From assembly GCA_026027325.1 (NCBI GenBank), contig JAMSLZ010000002.1:992001-1056000 (forward strand): DNA of 64,000 bases, read 5' to 3'. Source of the stretch: Actinomucor elegans. Taxonomy: Eukaryota > Mucoromycota > Mucoromycetes > Mucorales > Mucoraceae. Below the pieces are notes generated by a model. That model was given only the letters and a program-made list of their open reading frames with translations, had not been told where the DNA came from and searched no databases. Positions 20,645 through 32,297 of the stretch are shown here, piece after piece; within the stretch, counting starts at the first letter, position 1, and every line of letters begins with the position of its first letter. Made by a program: the position numbers and the translations under genes.

Positions 20645-21219
20645 TTAAATAAAAAGTAATCTTTGGTCCAAACTCAGATGCTAGTCCATTTGAACCAACT
20701 GATGGACAGCAAGCTTCATGCGTGGATAGGTGTTTCATCCAATTAAAACCAGTTAGAGACCCTGAAGAAACACAAGGTAAGTTACAGGGTAATTTTATTG
20801 GATATAGAATATACGACCCAGGCCCACACCAAAAAAAAAAAAAATTTTTTTTGCTCTGACCTTTGAATGTCGCTTTCTTTACTACCAATAATCAAAAGAT
20901 ATATGGTCATTTGACGTGGAATGTATGGAATAATATAAAGTTGATCGAAATTTCTTTTCATTGATTAAGCTATCCCAAATAAAAAAATCTTTTGGAATTA
21001 CAAAATATATCGAATGTGATTAATTGGATCGCGAAATTTGGGCCTAAGGTATACCTTCAGAATCTTTTTGATATTCGCATTTCTGGCATTTCCGCATTTC
21101 TCGACCGAATCCTGTTTAAAGTCACATCTGGTGATTATTACTTGCCCAGAATGAAGCACAGCATTAACCATGATACTCTTCTCCCCTACAAATCTCAGTC
21201 AAGTATTGTATCCAATTAA
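20645..21219 (+). pseudogene. Decayed coding sequence, family unknown
   Basis: On the plus strand, after a stop at about 20649, an open stretch reads FGPNSDASPFEPTDGQQASC followed by VDRCFIQLKPVRDPEE and reaches a GTAAGT at about 20778. Further on come GHLTWNVWNNIKLIEI (about 20905) and NVINWIAKFGPKVYLQNLFD, with LPRMKHSINHDTLLPYKSQ, ending at TAA about 21217. These pieces are in different frames without a start codon or a consistent splice path. They look like exons of one broken gene. I do not recognise the family. Confidence 0.35.
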
Positions 21220-21900
21220 AGCCATGTTATATTTCTAATATTGCTTTGGATCAGAGCTTTGTATACATTTTATCTTCATTTATTACTTCATCAGCCCTCT
21301 AATCGTCTTAGTTACTAGAAGTTAAATCATGTTCCTCTTCTTCTGTTGCATCATTGAGAAAATTCTCGCTCTCGGTTACACTAGTAGCAGTAATGGGTGG
21401 CACAGTACTGATTGTCCGTACTTTAAAATTTTCATACCTCTAACAAATACTTGGTAGATTGCATAAATGAACAGAAAGTTCATCAAGCTCAATGTCGAAA
21501 GCGACTTTCTCGTCAACGCGTATTTTGCGTTCAATGATCTTTCTGCGGACCAAATTTAAGTATTAATGCTAAGACCAAACCCTCCTCTTAATGGTTCTCA
21601 TTTGTTGATGCCTTTCAGATAGTATGCAGAAACAGAAACGTAAGTATTAGCATCGAGATGCTTATTAAAAACTGGTATTTTAAACTAATCTTTTGAATGA
21701 TCTCTATCGAAATACACACGCAAAATAGCGTACAGAAACAGAAACAAAACAAAAAAAGGATTCCAAATAGTACAGTTACTGTCAAATTCTATTACGCAAA
21801 CTTTTAGCAGACGAAAACGAGTAAAATTCAGATTTAATTGAAATATAATACAGCCATTTGTATATTGTGGGCCAAATGGTCCGGTTTAAATAATACTTGT

Positions 21901-21980
21901 TAGTCAATAGATATATAGGTCTTTCAACTGACCTAGATCAAATATCGTGTTGATAAATAATCTATGCTCAATATGAATAA
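21901..21980 (-). repeat. Degenerate dispersed repeat copy (AGATCT family)
   Basis: GACCTAGATCAAATATCGTG followed by TTGATAAATAATCTATGCTCAATATG aligns with GACTACCGATCTCAATCTAATGTCGCATCCGATAAG... and GTCTATGCTCAGAATG near 2938-2990. It is a diverged copy. Confidence 0.4.
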
Positions 21981-22108
21981 CTACATTTGATCATTTAATG
22001 TCTTTTATACAACTGCGAATCTATTATATTCTTTTACAAATCAATGTTTAGCTTGTTTAAGCTTTCTCGGTGTAATGATTCATTTACTGGTATAAACATA
22101 TAGCCTTT

Positions 22109-22901
22109 TTATTGTTGAGGAAGAGATGCAAGATACTTTTTAATATTGGGACGTTGCTCAAATGCTTTCACAAATTTTGCAAGGTTGGGATAGTTAGCTA
22201 GCTTGTTGCGTGCCGAGTCATCATCGATTAAGTGGTATACCATGAAGTCAGGAAAAGTCATCTTTTAAGCGAGCATTAGTTTATCGATTGAATATGTTGA
22301 TGTAATTAATTTTACCTTGTCACCAAGGACATAAGGACCCTCATAATCACCATAATACTTTTCAAACATAGCAAGGTACTTGGGAATCTCGAGCTCAATA
22401 TGGCGTTCCTTTTGTTCCTATAAATTTTATATTACTAAGTAAAGTTTGCAACATGCATATATTGGCGCAATGGCTTACATCAGAACCAAAGAAAGACACT
22501 TTCATGCTATTAAACCATAAATCTGTCAATTCAGCAATAACATCCAGCTGCTCATTATCTTCTGGAGTTGATCCATGGTACTTGTAATCCAACTTGACAG
22601 AAATATATCGCATGATGGGAATTGTTCTGAAAAACTTTCGTCCATGGACTTCGATATAAGGTAGAGTGCAAAAATGAGCACCCTCCTTTACAAGCTGAGT
22701 TTTCAATTCTTCCCATTTTTCATCCTTTCTTAAACGAATATGGTCGTGCTCTAATCCAGCATCTTCAAGCAAGAGCTTTACATTTTCACCGGGGCCGCGA
22801 GTAACTTAATTTCATAGAAATTATAATCTCGTCCTATCCCAATATACTAATAACTTACCTTTGTTACCGATAATAAAGGAGTAGAGAGTGATGCTGTCCA
22901 T
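22109..22901 (-). CDS. Glutathione S-transferase
   Basis: Cytosolic GST, which conjugates glutathione to electrophiles or isomerises substrates. Four exons give about 208 residues. Exon 1 encodes MDSITLYSFIIGNK, with a Tyr near the N-terminus in the usual catalytic position. Exon 2 carries the thioredoxin-fold part RGPGENVKLLLEDAGLEHDH, then CTLPYIEVHGRKFFRTIPIMRYI. In the last, the cis-Pro of LPYIEV and the I-P-I-M-RYI segment occupy the place of the glutathione-binding ESxAI motif, although the canonical Glu/Ser pair is replaced here. Exons 3 and 4 encode the all-helical domain with YVLGDKMTFPDFMVYHLIDD (an N-capping box, family-typical) and the end LASLPQQ. Introns are GT-AG, 52-63 nt. The product resembles sigma/mu-type GSTs; the class is uncertain. 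It is divergent from NOC2 with 1.1 kb between. Confidence 0.88.
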
Positions 22902-24022
22902 TATTTGATATTTAATAGTGAGAAAAAAAAAGCAATAAAGGTATCTGCAAAGCTTTTATTTATACAAAAAAAAAAATGAGTTTAAATGGACTATTACCGG
23001 TGTGATTGTCCCCTTTCCTAACTTACGCTTCGCCATCAGGTTTGCAGCATTTCTTCTCTAAAAAAGCTAGTCTATTTAACGAGTAAAGATATATAATATT
23101 CAATTTTATCTTACACGCATACACATATTCTATTTTGATATTCGAAAGTAAACTCTCGAAGCCGGAAAAAGGTTCTCGACTGGATCTTTATGCAACGCAA
23201 ACTTATCTTGCACGGGCAAGATAAGAATTATTTGACAGCTGCGGCAGCTGCGGCATCGGCGATTGGTGTTTTATTTCCCCACACGCGAAGAATTAAATGC
23301 TAGACTACTTTGAATTGTATCAAAATGAGGTCTATTATTAATTCTTTATTAGGTATAAATTGCAAAGGGTATGGACCAAGTGACAATACAAGCATCAGAC
23401 TTTTAGAAAAGCTAGTATATTTCTTTATCCTTGACCTATAAAGTACCTACAATTGATTCTCACTAATTCCAAATATTAAGCTGAAAAATTTCATATACTT
23501 TTTCATTCCTTTGTAACACTAGCAGAGTTGTCCCTTTGCACTTGTTTTTATTTAAACTAGTTTTAATAACTTATACGTTACTCAACCGGTCTTGGCTTAC
23601 ACTCCTAGCTGATTTATAGTAGTTGTTTAGTAAGAGTTACTGCATCTACTAGCATCTTAACTAAAGAGCAAGTTTCGGTAATTGAATTTTGCTTTTGTTA
23701 TCAAAGAAAGGACCTCTTTTTGCACCAACTAATATCCAATGTCTCCTTTGGACTTTTGTACTCCATAAGGGTCTTTAGAAAAATTACACTGGCCATGTCT
23801 GATTTTCCGTTGTTTATGTACTTGTATTAAGACTTACAACAAAGCATTGTTATGATCGTTCAGACTATTATTAAGGTACGGCAAATGCGCACTCTCAGTC
23901 CTGTCCAATCAGCCCTTCCAAAACCGAAATTAAGCCTCCATATGAAAACACGTCACGTTTGAATTTGGTTAACCTTTCAGTTTTCTATTTTACATTTCAA
24001 TCGATCAAAAGTACAAAACATT
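22902..24022. other. Intergenic region between divergent GST and NOC2 genes
   Basis: No gene seen. It contains an inverted sequence TTATCTTGCACGGGCAAGATAAG (about 23202-23225) that could fold as a hairpin or serve as a palindromic protein-binding site, and a CTG/GCAGC-rich spot at 23236-23254. Both flanking genes point outward, so their promoters lie here. Confidence 0.5.
23202..23225. promoter_or_regulatory. Palindrome in the GST/NOC2 promoter region
   Basis: The arms CTTATCTTGC and GCAAGATAAG are perfect reverse complements around a short ACGG centre. It lies about 300 bp upstream of the GST start. GATA is embedded in each arm (AGATAA), so a GATA-type factor pair is conceivable but unproven. 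Confidence 0.35.
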
Positions 24023-26343
24023 ATGGGAAAAGAGAAGAAGTCTACAATCAAGTTTCAAAAGAACAAACTCAAAGGAGTTGTAAAACGTAGAAAGGAAGTC
24101 AACAAATTCAAAAGACAAATTATCAAACGTCAATTGCGTCGCGGTGGCTCTATTAATCCTCACAAAGGTACTTGGGCAATTAAGGCACAGTTTTATTATA
24201 CTGTTTTGCTAATAATAGTTGCGTTTATTTTTATTTTTTTGGACTTTTAGACGATGATGATGAAAAAGCCCAAACATCTGAGGCTCCTGTTGACAAGTAC
24301 GTATAAAGACTATTATTTTCATCTATAAAAAACGTTACTAAAGAATGTGTCTTTCTTTAGCACACCTGAAGTAAACACCGAAAATTACTTTTGCAACTTT
24401 GTTATTGACCCTGAAGAGTCACTGGATCTTTCTGATGATGAGGTACTTTTAAAGATATCTTGATGACTTGGAATTTTACTGACAGTTTATGCAAATTAGG
24501 AGGAAGATTTGGATGCGTTAGATGCTTTTGAAGCTATTTTAGACCCTGAGCAAAATATCACTGCTGAAGGATTGGAAGAAGAGGTGTCTGAAGACGAAGA
24601 TGACGAAGAAGAGGATTCTGAGGATGAGTATGAGTCTGTAGATGAAGAGATCGAAGATGAAGACGAACAAATGGAAAATGCCGACGATGAATCTGAGGTT
24701 GTTACTATGGCCATGTTAAATGAATGGTCTGCAGCTGCCAGTAGAAAGTCCCCAGCCGCCTGGAAGAAACTATTGCTCGCCTTCAGATCCATTGTTAGAT
24801 CAGATGATGAATCAGAAAAGCGTTTTACCTATCGCGTTGAAAGCAGCAAAGGTATACTCTTCATCAAATATTGATTTTTTTTTGTCTATGGGTATTCATT
24901 ACATTTTCCTTAGTTTACACCAAACTTATTAGAAGTACTTTGAAATCAGCATATCCTATTTTGAGTCAACACATTTACTTTTTGAAGAAGGAGAGATATC
25001 CTGGCAAGACAAAGAACTGGCCCAAGTTGGAGAAGGTGATTCAGCTCTTTATCAACAACTGTGTTCGATTCCTTCGCGAATTATCGCAAGATGATATCAT
25101 TCAATATGTCTTGGAACAATTGGAACCCTGTACATTGTATCTTGGTTGTTTCCCCAAGATTTCGAGAGAGTATCTTCGTGTAAGTATGATTATGAAACCA
25201 AACTATTGAGAACGCCATCTAAACACCTATTTACTTTCTAGGTCTTATTGGACCGTTGGTCTGATGTTGCACTTTCAGAGGAAACGCGTAGCCATTGCTT
25301 CAAAGCAATCAATCATTTCGCCACAACAGCCATTGATGCTAACCGTAAAAATTACATGCCTAACGCTTTGAAAGGTGTATATTTGGTATTTGCTAACCGT
25401 GCCACTAAAATCAACGAAACTAGTCTTCCCGTCATTCAGCAAATGCTTGAAGAAGCTGGTAGCATTTATGCAGTAGACCCTCGAGCAAGTTATGAACATG
25501 CCAGCGTTTACGTACGCCAGCTTGCAGATCATTTGAAGAAGGCCAAAAAAGAGCAAACTGTTGAAAGCTTCAAAAAGATTTACACCTGGCAATTTGTTAG
25601 CTGTCTCGACTTTTGGGCCAGTGTCATTGCTGCTACTTGTGATCCTTCTGTTGGCGAGTCATCACCTATGCAAGCCATTGTGCATCCTTTAGTCGAAGTG
25701 TGTCTTCACACTATCCGTTTAAATCCCACAGCTCAATTTTTGCCTCTCCGTATTCATATTATTCGCACATTGACGGGTTTGATTGATGCTACAGGTTACT
25801 ATATCCCCTTGGCTCCCTATCTTTTTGAGATTTTGGGCAGCGATATCTTTAAGGGTAATCAAGCTGTGCAGACAGATTTACCCGAGTTTGATTGGTCTTT
25901 ACATCTCAAGACTCCCAAGAACTATATGCAATCAAAGAATTACCAAGACTCTGTTTATAATGTCATGTATGATTCGCTTATTGACTTTTATGCGTGCCTT
26001 GGTCTTTCAATTGCATTCCCTGAATTGGCTATTCCTGCTGTTGATATGGTATATTTTTTTTTAATATGGTTTTATACTGCTCTTTAACATTTCTTTTCTT
26101 TCTTTCTTTTTACAGCTCAAGGAATATCTCGTAAAGATGAAGGGTACGCGATTTGTTAAATCTCTTCGTGCTTTAATTGAAAAGATGGAGACACATAAAA
26201 ATTATATTGAACAAAAGCGTGCGCCTATTGAATATACTCCCAACAAGTTGGAAGAAGCCAATGCATTCTTGAGAACAACGGATTTCGAGACTACGCCCCT
26301 TGGTAGCTTTTTGAAAAAGAGAAACCAACAAAAGCAACAGTAG
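24023..26343 (+). CDS. NOC2: Nucleolar complex protein 2 (NOC2 family)
   Basis: NOC2 is a HEAT-like repeat protein that pairs with Noc1 or Noc3 and escorts pre-60S ribosomal particles from nucleolus to nucleoplasm. Exons run from ATG 24023 (MGKEKKSTIKFQKNKLK) through several short introns to TAG 26341-26343. The N-terminus is very basic (KGVVKRRKEVNKFKRQIIKRQLRR), consistent with nucleolar targeting. A strongly acidic region follows (24560-24700; EEVSEDEDDEEEDSEDE). The Noc2 core follows with LYLGCFPKISREYLRVLLDR, IHIIRTLTGLIDATGYYIPLAPYLFEIL, FDWSLHLKTPKNYMQSKNYQD and IPAVDMLKEYLVKMKGTRFVKSLRALIEKM. The C-terminus ends LGSFLKKRNQQKQQ, matching the family-like end. No breaks are seen. Two helicases likely to act in ribosome or RNA processing (MAK5, DDX42) lie within 15 kb, but these are separate transcription units. 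Confidence 0.92.
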
Positions 26344-28886
26344 AAAACACTATTATAGATTACACTTGTAAATACATATCATGATTTAAATAATAAAAGA
26401 AGCTCCTCCTCCATAAATTTATTTGCTCAATGGGTTGAACTGTTGATACGTATATATGAGGTGATAAAATTGGGCTCTTGTATATTATTATTGATGAACA
26501 GTTTTAATTACAGCAGTCAGTGCTCGGTTCACACCTACAAACAAATGCAACAACTTTTCTAATCATGTAGTATCTAGAAATCAGATGCGTTATTTAGCTG
26601 AAACCTGCGAAGAGATTTATTAATCGCGTTTTAGTCAGTATGAACAACCGGTTAGACGTTGGTTCATAGTATCTTCATCGTATTACTACAAAATAATGAT
26701 TGTAGTAAATGCATTAGTCCATTTAAAACAAGCAGATTACTCAATAGATGTGACATTAATTGTGGATCAATCACACCATTAAATATATTCTACATTCATG
26801 AACTTCGTATATTTTGCAACAGTTTCTTAAATCATGTTATATCCATTATTTTTCAGTCAAATAATAGTTTAACTAAATGCAATGCACACATAAAAAAAAA
26901 GTGAGTATAATGCTTCATTTAAACATATACTAAATATATACGATATTCGAAATGGGCATACAAAAAAAAAAAGAAAGATACTATGCTCCCATTAGGACGC
27001 CATCGTTTGTCCCGATATCAAGTAGGTAGTAAGTTATTCTGCGTTTACATGTCATTATCAATTGTATGGCCACTTCTTGCTGTTGATGAAAACATGTCAA
27101 ACTTTCTTTTTTTGGCCACATTGAAACGAATGTCCATCAATGTTTATTATACAGATCAAAAATAGTGTCCAACAGCTTAAATTAATATACAGAATCCATT
27201 CACATCTTCTGATTGTTCTTGGCCTAATATTGCGTTTGAATATGAGATTTCCCTATAATCCAAAAAAAAAAAAAAAAAAAAAAAATAGGATTTTCCAAGA
27301 ACACCAAACATGTATCTATTTTGATATCGTTCAGTGACTAATAAGTGTATACAGATGAACAATCAATGCCGTCACTATCATTAAGAAACGCTGGAACCAA
27401 GTTGAAGTTTTAACAGACATAGTAGGTTAACTTTAACAGGTATTACTAATCAAATATGACATTTGATCAAGATTATCGAGAGATCATGTTAATGATGAGC
27501 GCGCCATTCCCAATTATCCAAAATTCGATTTTCTAGGATTTTTGATAATCTGAAAAATTAAAACCATATCATATAAAGCACTTAACTTGGGTTAGTTTAT
27601 TGATTTTTCGATACAGTCTATGCGAAACATGGCTCTTTTTTGAATAGACAAGCAAATGTAAAACGGCGCATCAGAAAAAAAGCATAAATCTCTGACTGTC
27701 CAAATCCATCTGATCTATTTAAATGTAAATTTCTACTTTCTTAAACGTAGAGGTAACATGAAGATGGCTTCTGTGAGAAAAAGCGTCAAAACGTAATAAC
27801 AATAGCAATAATTTTTTACAAGCCATTGCGTCAACTTTTGATATCCATGCTATAGTTTTCTTGATATCCGGTAATGCTCAGGTATGCGTTCTTTTGTCCT
27901 ATTCAAGAATGGATTGTATAACTAAAAGCATAAGAATAATTCTTTGAATGGAATAATTAAATAATCGTTAAATCGTCGATGAATCATAAATATAGAGCAA
28001 TGTTAGGATGTGTGGACGAACTACTCAATTGAACGATTCCTGAGTTAGATACTTCTGCGATAGTGAGCCTAGTGATGATTTCAAACTATAGAATATATAG
28101 CTTTGCTATATGCTAATTTTATGAAAAGATAAATGTTGCTAGTTTAGTGAAAAAAGCCCAGACAACTATATTTTTTTTTTTATCTTGAGATTCTGGTAAA
28201 CGGTAGCAATTGTTACCAATAGATTGCAAAAACAGTAAACGATAGTTCATTATCCTTGATTCCGTGTAACCTCGTGGTGCCTGACTAAGTATTTGATGAC
28301 GATCTTTTTAGATTACAAACACCTTAAAATGACAATGAGTATATGCCATGATGGAAATGAACTATGAATTAAAGAGCAAAGATGATTTTTAGTTAACGCT
28401 ACAAATGTGTACATGCAGTTTGAGAAAGCAAATCTGACTTAGCTAACATATCCATAGCTTCCAAGTTGAGGCTCGGTGCGAAGTTTTTATCTGTCATTGT
28501 GTAATGAATCTAGCTATAAATGTTAGTTAATTTGTTCTCTCTTTCCATTCTTTGCAGTGCAACCAATCTTTAAAGGCATATAAAAAATAACAGGCAGAAT
28601 TTATATACATGTGAACCTTCAATTCCAGAATTCGTTATAGCAACCAGACTCAAGACGAACTTGCAAACAAAGGTTACTTTTTTTTTTAAAAAAAAAAGAA
28701 AGAATGCGTTAGGAATAGTGTGACAACGCTATAACTTTCTTGCTCCATAAAGTGTTAATCGAGTTTTTGATCTTTTCATCTAAATCACCTGTGAGACCAA
28801 GTCGAGCTGCCCCGGTTAAAAAAAAATATAAAATAATTTACTTTTGTACAATTCCTGCTTCTTTCTTTTTACAAGCTTTCTAAAAG
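26344..28886. other. 2.5-kb gene-free AT-rich region
   Basis: No coding sequence is recognised. It contains a weak AGATCT-family similarity (TAGATGTGACATTAATTGTGGATCAATC, about 26747-26774) and a 24-base A run (27262-27285). Many scattered short open frames show no coding pattern. It may hold degraded repeats. Confidence 0.5.
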
Positions 28887-31081
28887 ATGATTCGAGCTGC
28901 AGTATTTACAGTATTACTCGCATTCGATCTACTCCATAGAGGCGTACTAGCAGATCAGCCGTTTGTTCGATATAATTCAGGTACGCCTCATCACGAATAC
29001 AATAGATAAAAACCCTAACGTCATTCTGGTTAGGATGTCAGCTTTTAATGAATGATACCCGCATCTATTGTTTCTCTGGCGGCTATGCCAAAGTCGTGAA
29101 TCTAGAAATTACACCACTTGCGGATCATTATTATCTTGACATTTCTAATGATTTTGTCGTCGCTAATAGTTATAATACTTGGACTCGAGTACTTGATCCA
29201 CCCAATTTTGTTTCTGAAGCAACCACTGCCTATGTCAGTGTCAAATTATCAGATACACGCATGCTCATCAATGGTGGCACGGGTATTAATAATGGAAAAG
29301 CCTTAATGAAGAACCAAACTGTGATTTATCATGCTGATACCAATCAATGGGAAACTGTGTCTAATGTTTCGTCTATTGCACAAAGGTAGAATGTTCTTCT
29401 GAGTTGCACATTTCATCAATTTATGTATTAGTAGTAACTTTTTTTTTGCTTAGTTATTACGGATCAGGTGCATTAGCTGCGGATAATACAGTTGTATTCT
29501 GGGGAGGCGCGGCGTAAGCTTTTTTACTATTACTTACTGAACACCCGATTAAATTTTTCATTCTTTCTCTAGTACCATTGGAGAATTGGTGCCTACTTTT
29601 AATGGCACCGCAAAACTCTTATTTAATCAACAGGTATATCACATAAGCTTTAAAGCAATCTATAGATCTTTAATGTACACAATAGATTACAAAATGGAGC
29701 CTTCAACCAACAGCTGTAGCACCAGGATATTCGCGCTATGGCCATACCGCAACTGCGGATCAAACAGGAAAGCTAATTTATTATCTTGGAGGTCGCGATA
29801 TCATACGCGATCCTAATACTGCCGTCTATACTCGACCTTACACACTATTCACGAATGTTCTGATCTATCATACAGATACATCTGTTTGGGAGAAGAAGAC
29901 TATTTCCAGTTCTGCTCCTCCATCAGGAAGAATGTCTCATACAGCAACCCTACGTAAAAGACTATAGCGTATAAGCACCAAAAATGAAGACTAATTGCAT
30001 TTTATTTATGCTAGTTCCCAACACTGGTGAAATCCTCATTTATGGCGGGGCTGGCCCTGACAGTGTTGGAAGTAAGTTCTACTTTAAGAATAGATAGCAT
30101 ATATTTGATAACTGATTGGCGTTTAAAACAGATCGTATTCCCATGTCTGATTATATCCATATCTATAACCCAGCACAAAATACCATTCAACCTATTACAA
30201 TTGCATCAGATAACAAAGGTGCAGGCCCAAGGTTTGGACATTCCGGTACATACTTGTGATCAAAAATCGTGTATTATGAGTCAATGCTTAAATGCTTATG
30301 TCCATTCTTTAGCGGTTCTCAAGAACAACGCGTTGTTTATCTTGTTTGGTATTGATAATACCAAACTAGCTACCAATGACTTTCATGTGTTAAACACACA
30401 AACGTATCAATGGATGACATCTTACTCTGCAGGAAGCAATGATGCCAATAGCGCTAATAACCCCAACGGCGCCAATGGTGCCAATAATTCTGGCACTAAC
30501 CCCATCAACGATGGTGCTAATAACGCTGCACAAGCCAAGGATGGTGGCACAGGTCTATCTTCTGGTGCCATTGCTGGTATTTGCGTCGGTGTCATAGGTG
30601 CAGTAAGTATTTGACACTGAAAGAAAGAAGAAATTTACATAATCTCTTACTCGTATAATTTCTATAGATTGCTATTATTATTGCATTCCTCTTTATCAGA
30701 CGCAAAAAACAAAAGAAAGCTGATGAAGATACGTATCCAAGTTACTGGGACGTTACCTCGATCAATAACGGTAACAAAGAACAAGACGTGCAAGCTATTC
30801 CAATTACTTCTACTGGTCCAGTGGATATTACCAAAGTACCAGGCTATGCTCGTACTAATCTTGTGAATGACAAGGACGTCAATCCTCCAAAGGCTTTTTT
30901 ATCGGGAGATACAACACTGATGGCTACAGATCAATCTATTGCAGGAGATTCAACTGGTACTTATGTTTCTTCTAAAGACCAGGATAAATCTTGGCCTCCT
31001 GATGTCTATCAGCCTTCTGTCGTTACACCCTCATCGCCTAACGAACTGATTAAGCCTGATATTAGTGAAATTAAAAAGTAA
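28887..31081 (+). CDS. Kelch-repeat single-pass membrane protein
   Basis: Predicted cell-surface or endomembrane protein with a beta-propeller outside and a short tail inside. Signal peptide: MIRAAVFTVLLAFDLLHRGVLA. About eight exons encode kelch-type blades, with pieces such as TRIYCFSGGYAKV, MLINGGTGINNGKAL, NTVVFWGGAA, KLIYYLGGRDII, GRMSHTATL, GEILIYGGAGPDS, RFGHS and ALFILFGIDN. The glycine pairs and the Tyr/Trp spacing are the kelch signature. A Asn/Gly/Ala-rich linker (SANNPNGANGANNSGTNP) precedes one transmembrane helix (GAIAGICVGVIGAIAIIIAFLF) and a basic stop-transfer RRKKQKK. The cytoplasmic tail has about 120 residues and is Ser/Thr/Pro-rich. Introns are 50-75 nt, GT-AG. This architecture recurs in Mucoromycota; substrate and role are unknown. 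The gene ends 143 bp before the next gene, same strand. Confidence 0.85.
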
Positions 31082-31224
31082 TAAAAAGATGAAATCATCT
31101 CATTTTGACCTGAAATAGCAGCAGCATTAATAAGCTTTTTCAGTTGAATATTATGTATGACAAAAAAGAAGTCTAAATAATGGGTTTTTTTTCCCAGAGT
31201 TATTTTAAAGCTTTCTTTTCGTAA

Positions 31225-32248
31225 ATGTCTATCGTTCTTGCTACATTACCCAACTTTGCTCAATTATCTTCTCGGGTTTGGAGAGTACTTGGCTTAAATC
31301 CCGGAAAATTCACTCTACAAGGTAACATTAGCAAAAAAAAAAAAAAAAAAAAAAAAAAAGACTGCGACAGTATACTTATTAAGAAAAACTAATTTTTTTT
31401 ACAGGTACCAATACGTATCTTCTCGGTGCAGGAGCCCAAAAGATTCTATTGGACTGTGGTGAAGGCAAGCCAAACTATTTGCCTCTACTCGAAACCTCGC
31501 TACAAGACATTCACCCCGACGCCTATATTTCAGATATCATCATCAGCCATGGTCATGCTGATCATTGGGGCGGGCTTACAGGTATCCTGTCTTCATCCAC
31601 TCTAAATGCGCGAAAATCAATCCAAGTTCACAAGTTTCCTTTGCCTTCTGGTTGCACTGTGGAGCATCTCGATCTTTTCCCTCCTGATATCAATGTTAAG
31701 CCTCTAGTGCATAATCAAGTGTTTGAAGCTGAAGATGTTACGCTTCAGGTGATTTATACTCCGGGCCATACCAAAGACCATTGTGCATTTTGGCTAGAGC
31801 AAGAGCAAGCTATTTTCACTGCTGATTGCGTGCTAGGACAAGGTACTTCTGTATTTGAAGATCTTAGTGAGTATATAGCAGGATTACAGCATCTGTTGAC
31901 CTATCATCCCAAACAATTGTATCCAGGTCATGGACCTGTAATCGATAATGGCTATAACAAGATACAAGAGTACGTACATCATCGTTTGGAACGCGAAAAC
32001 CAATTAGTTGAGTTATTAAAAACGCGTCATGATGGCTGGACGCCTATGGATATTACTAAGGTGTTATACAAAGAATATCCCGAGAACATACATTTGGCTG
32101 CTGCTAAAGGCATTGTACTTCATTTGTACAAACTATATAAAGATGGTAAAGTAGATACACCAGAACATTATGAAGCTGTTCCAGAAAACTATGTAAATAT
32201 ATTAAATAGCAAATGGTGTTTGAAAGAACAACAAGATAACAAGCTTTA

Positions 32249-32249
<1 letters not shown>
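31225..32249 (+). CDS. Metallo-beta-lactamase fold hydrolase, LACTB2-like
   Basis: Likely zinc-dependent endoribonuclease or hydrolase of the LACTB2 group (LACTB2 is a mitochondrial RNA endonuclease in animals). Exon 1 starts at ATG 31225 (MSIVLATLPNFAQLSSRVW) and joins NPGKFTLQ to GTNTYLLG across an intron at about 31322-31404 that contains a 27-base A run. This restores the family's NPGxxTLQGTNTYL motif. Metal ligands are visible in order: SHGHADHWGG (HxHxDH), PGHTKDH, TADCVLG (Asp) and LYPGHGP. A C-terminal winged-helix part follows (WTPMDITKVLYKEYPENIHLAA). Length is about 300 residues, similar to LACTB2. There is no clear mitochondrial presequence. It is convergent with the CNH gene, 48 bp apart. 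Confidence 0.88.
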
Positions 32250-32253
<4 letters not shown>

Positions 32254-32282
<29 letters not shown>

Positions 32283-32295
32283 GTAATAATAATAA
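32254..32295 (+). repeat. AAT/TAA trinucleotide microsatellite
   Basis: About thirteen consecutive AAT/TAA units with one G interruption fill the 48-bp gap between the stop codons of the convergent LACTB2-like and CNH-domain genes. Because both genes must end here, the tract likely lies in both 3' untranslated regions and may serve as AU-rich polyadenylation context. Confidence 0.9.
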
Positions 32296-32297
32296 AA

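Larger units (their letters stand above)
20169..22108. other. Region right of the transposon with a small open frame and gene relics
   Basis: About 1.9 kb without a confident gene. It contains an 80-codon frame on the minus strand and a coding-like relic on the plus strand (both listed). An AGATCT-family repeat copy lies at 21901-21980. The rest is AT-rich, with nothing I can name. Confidence 0.5.
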
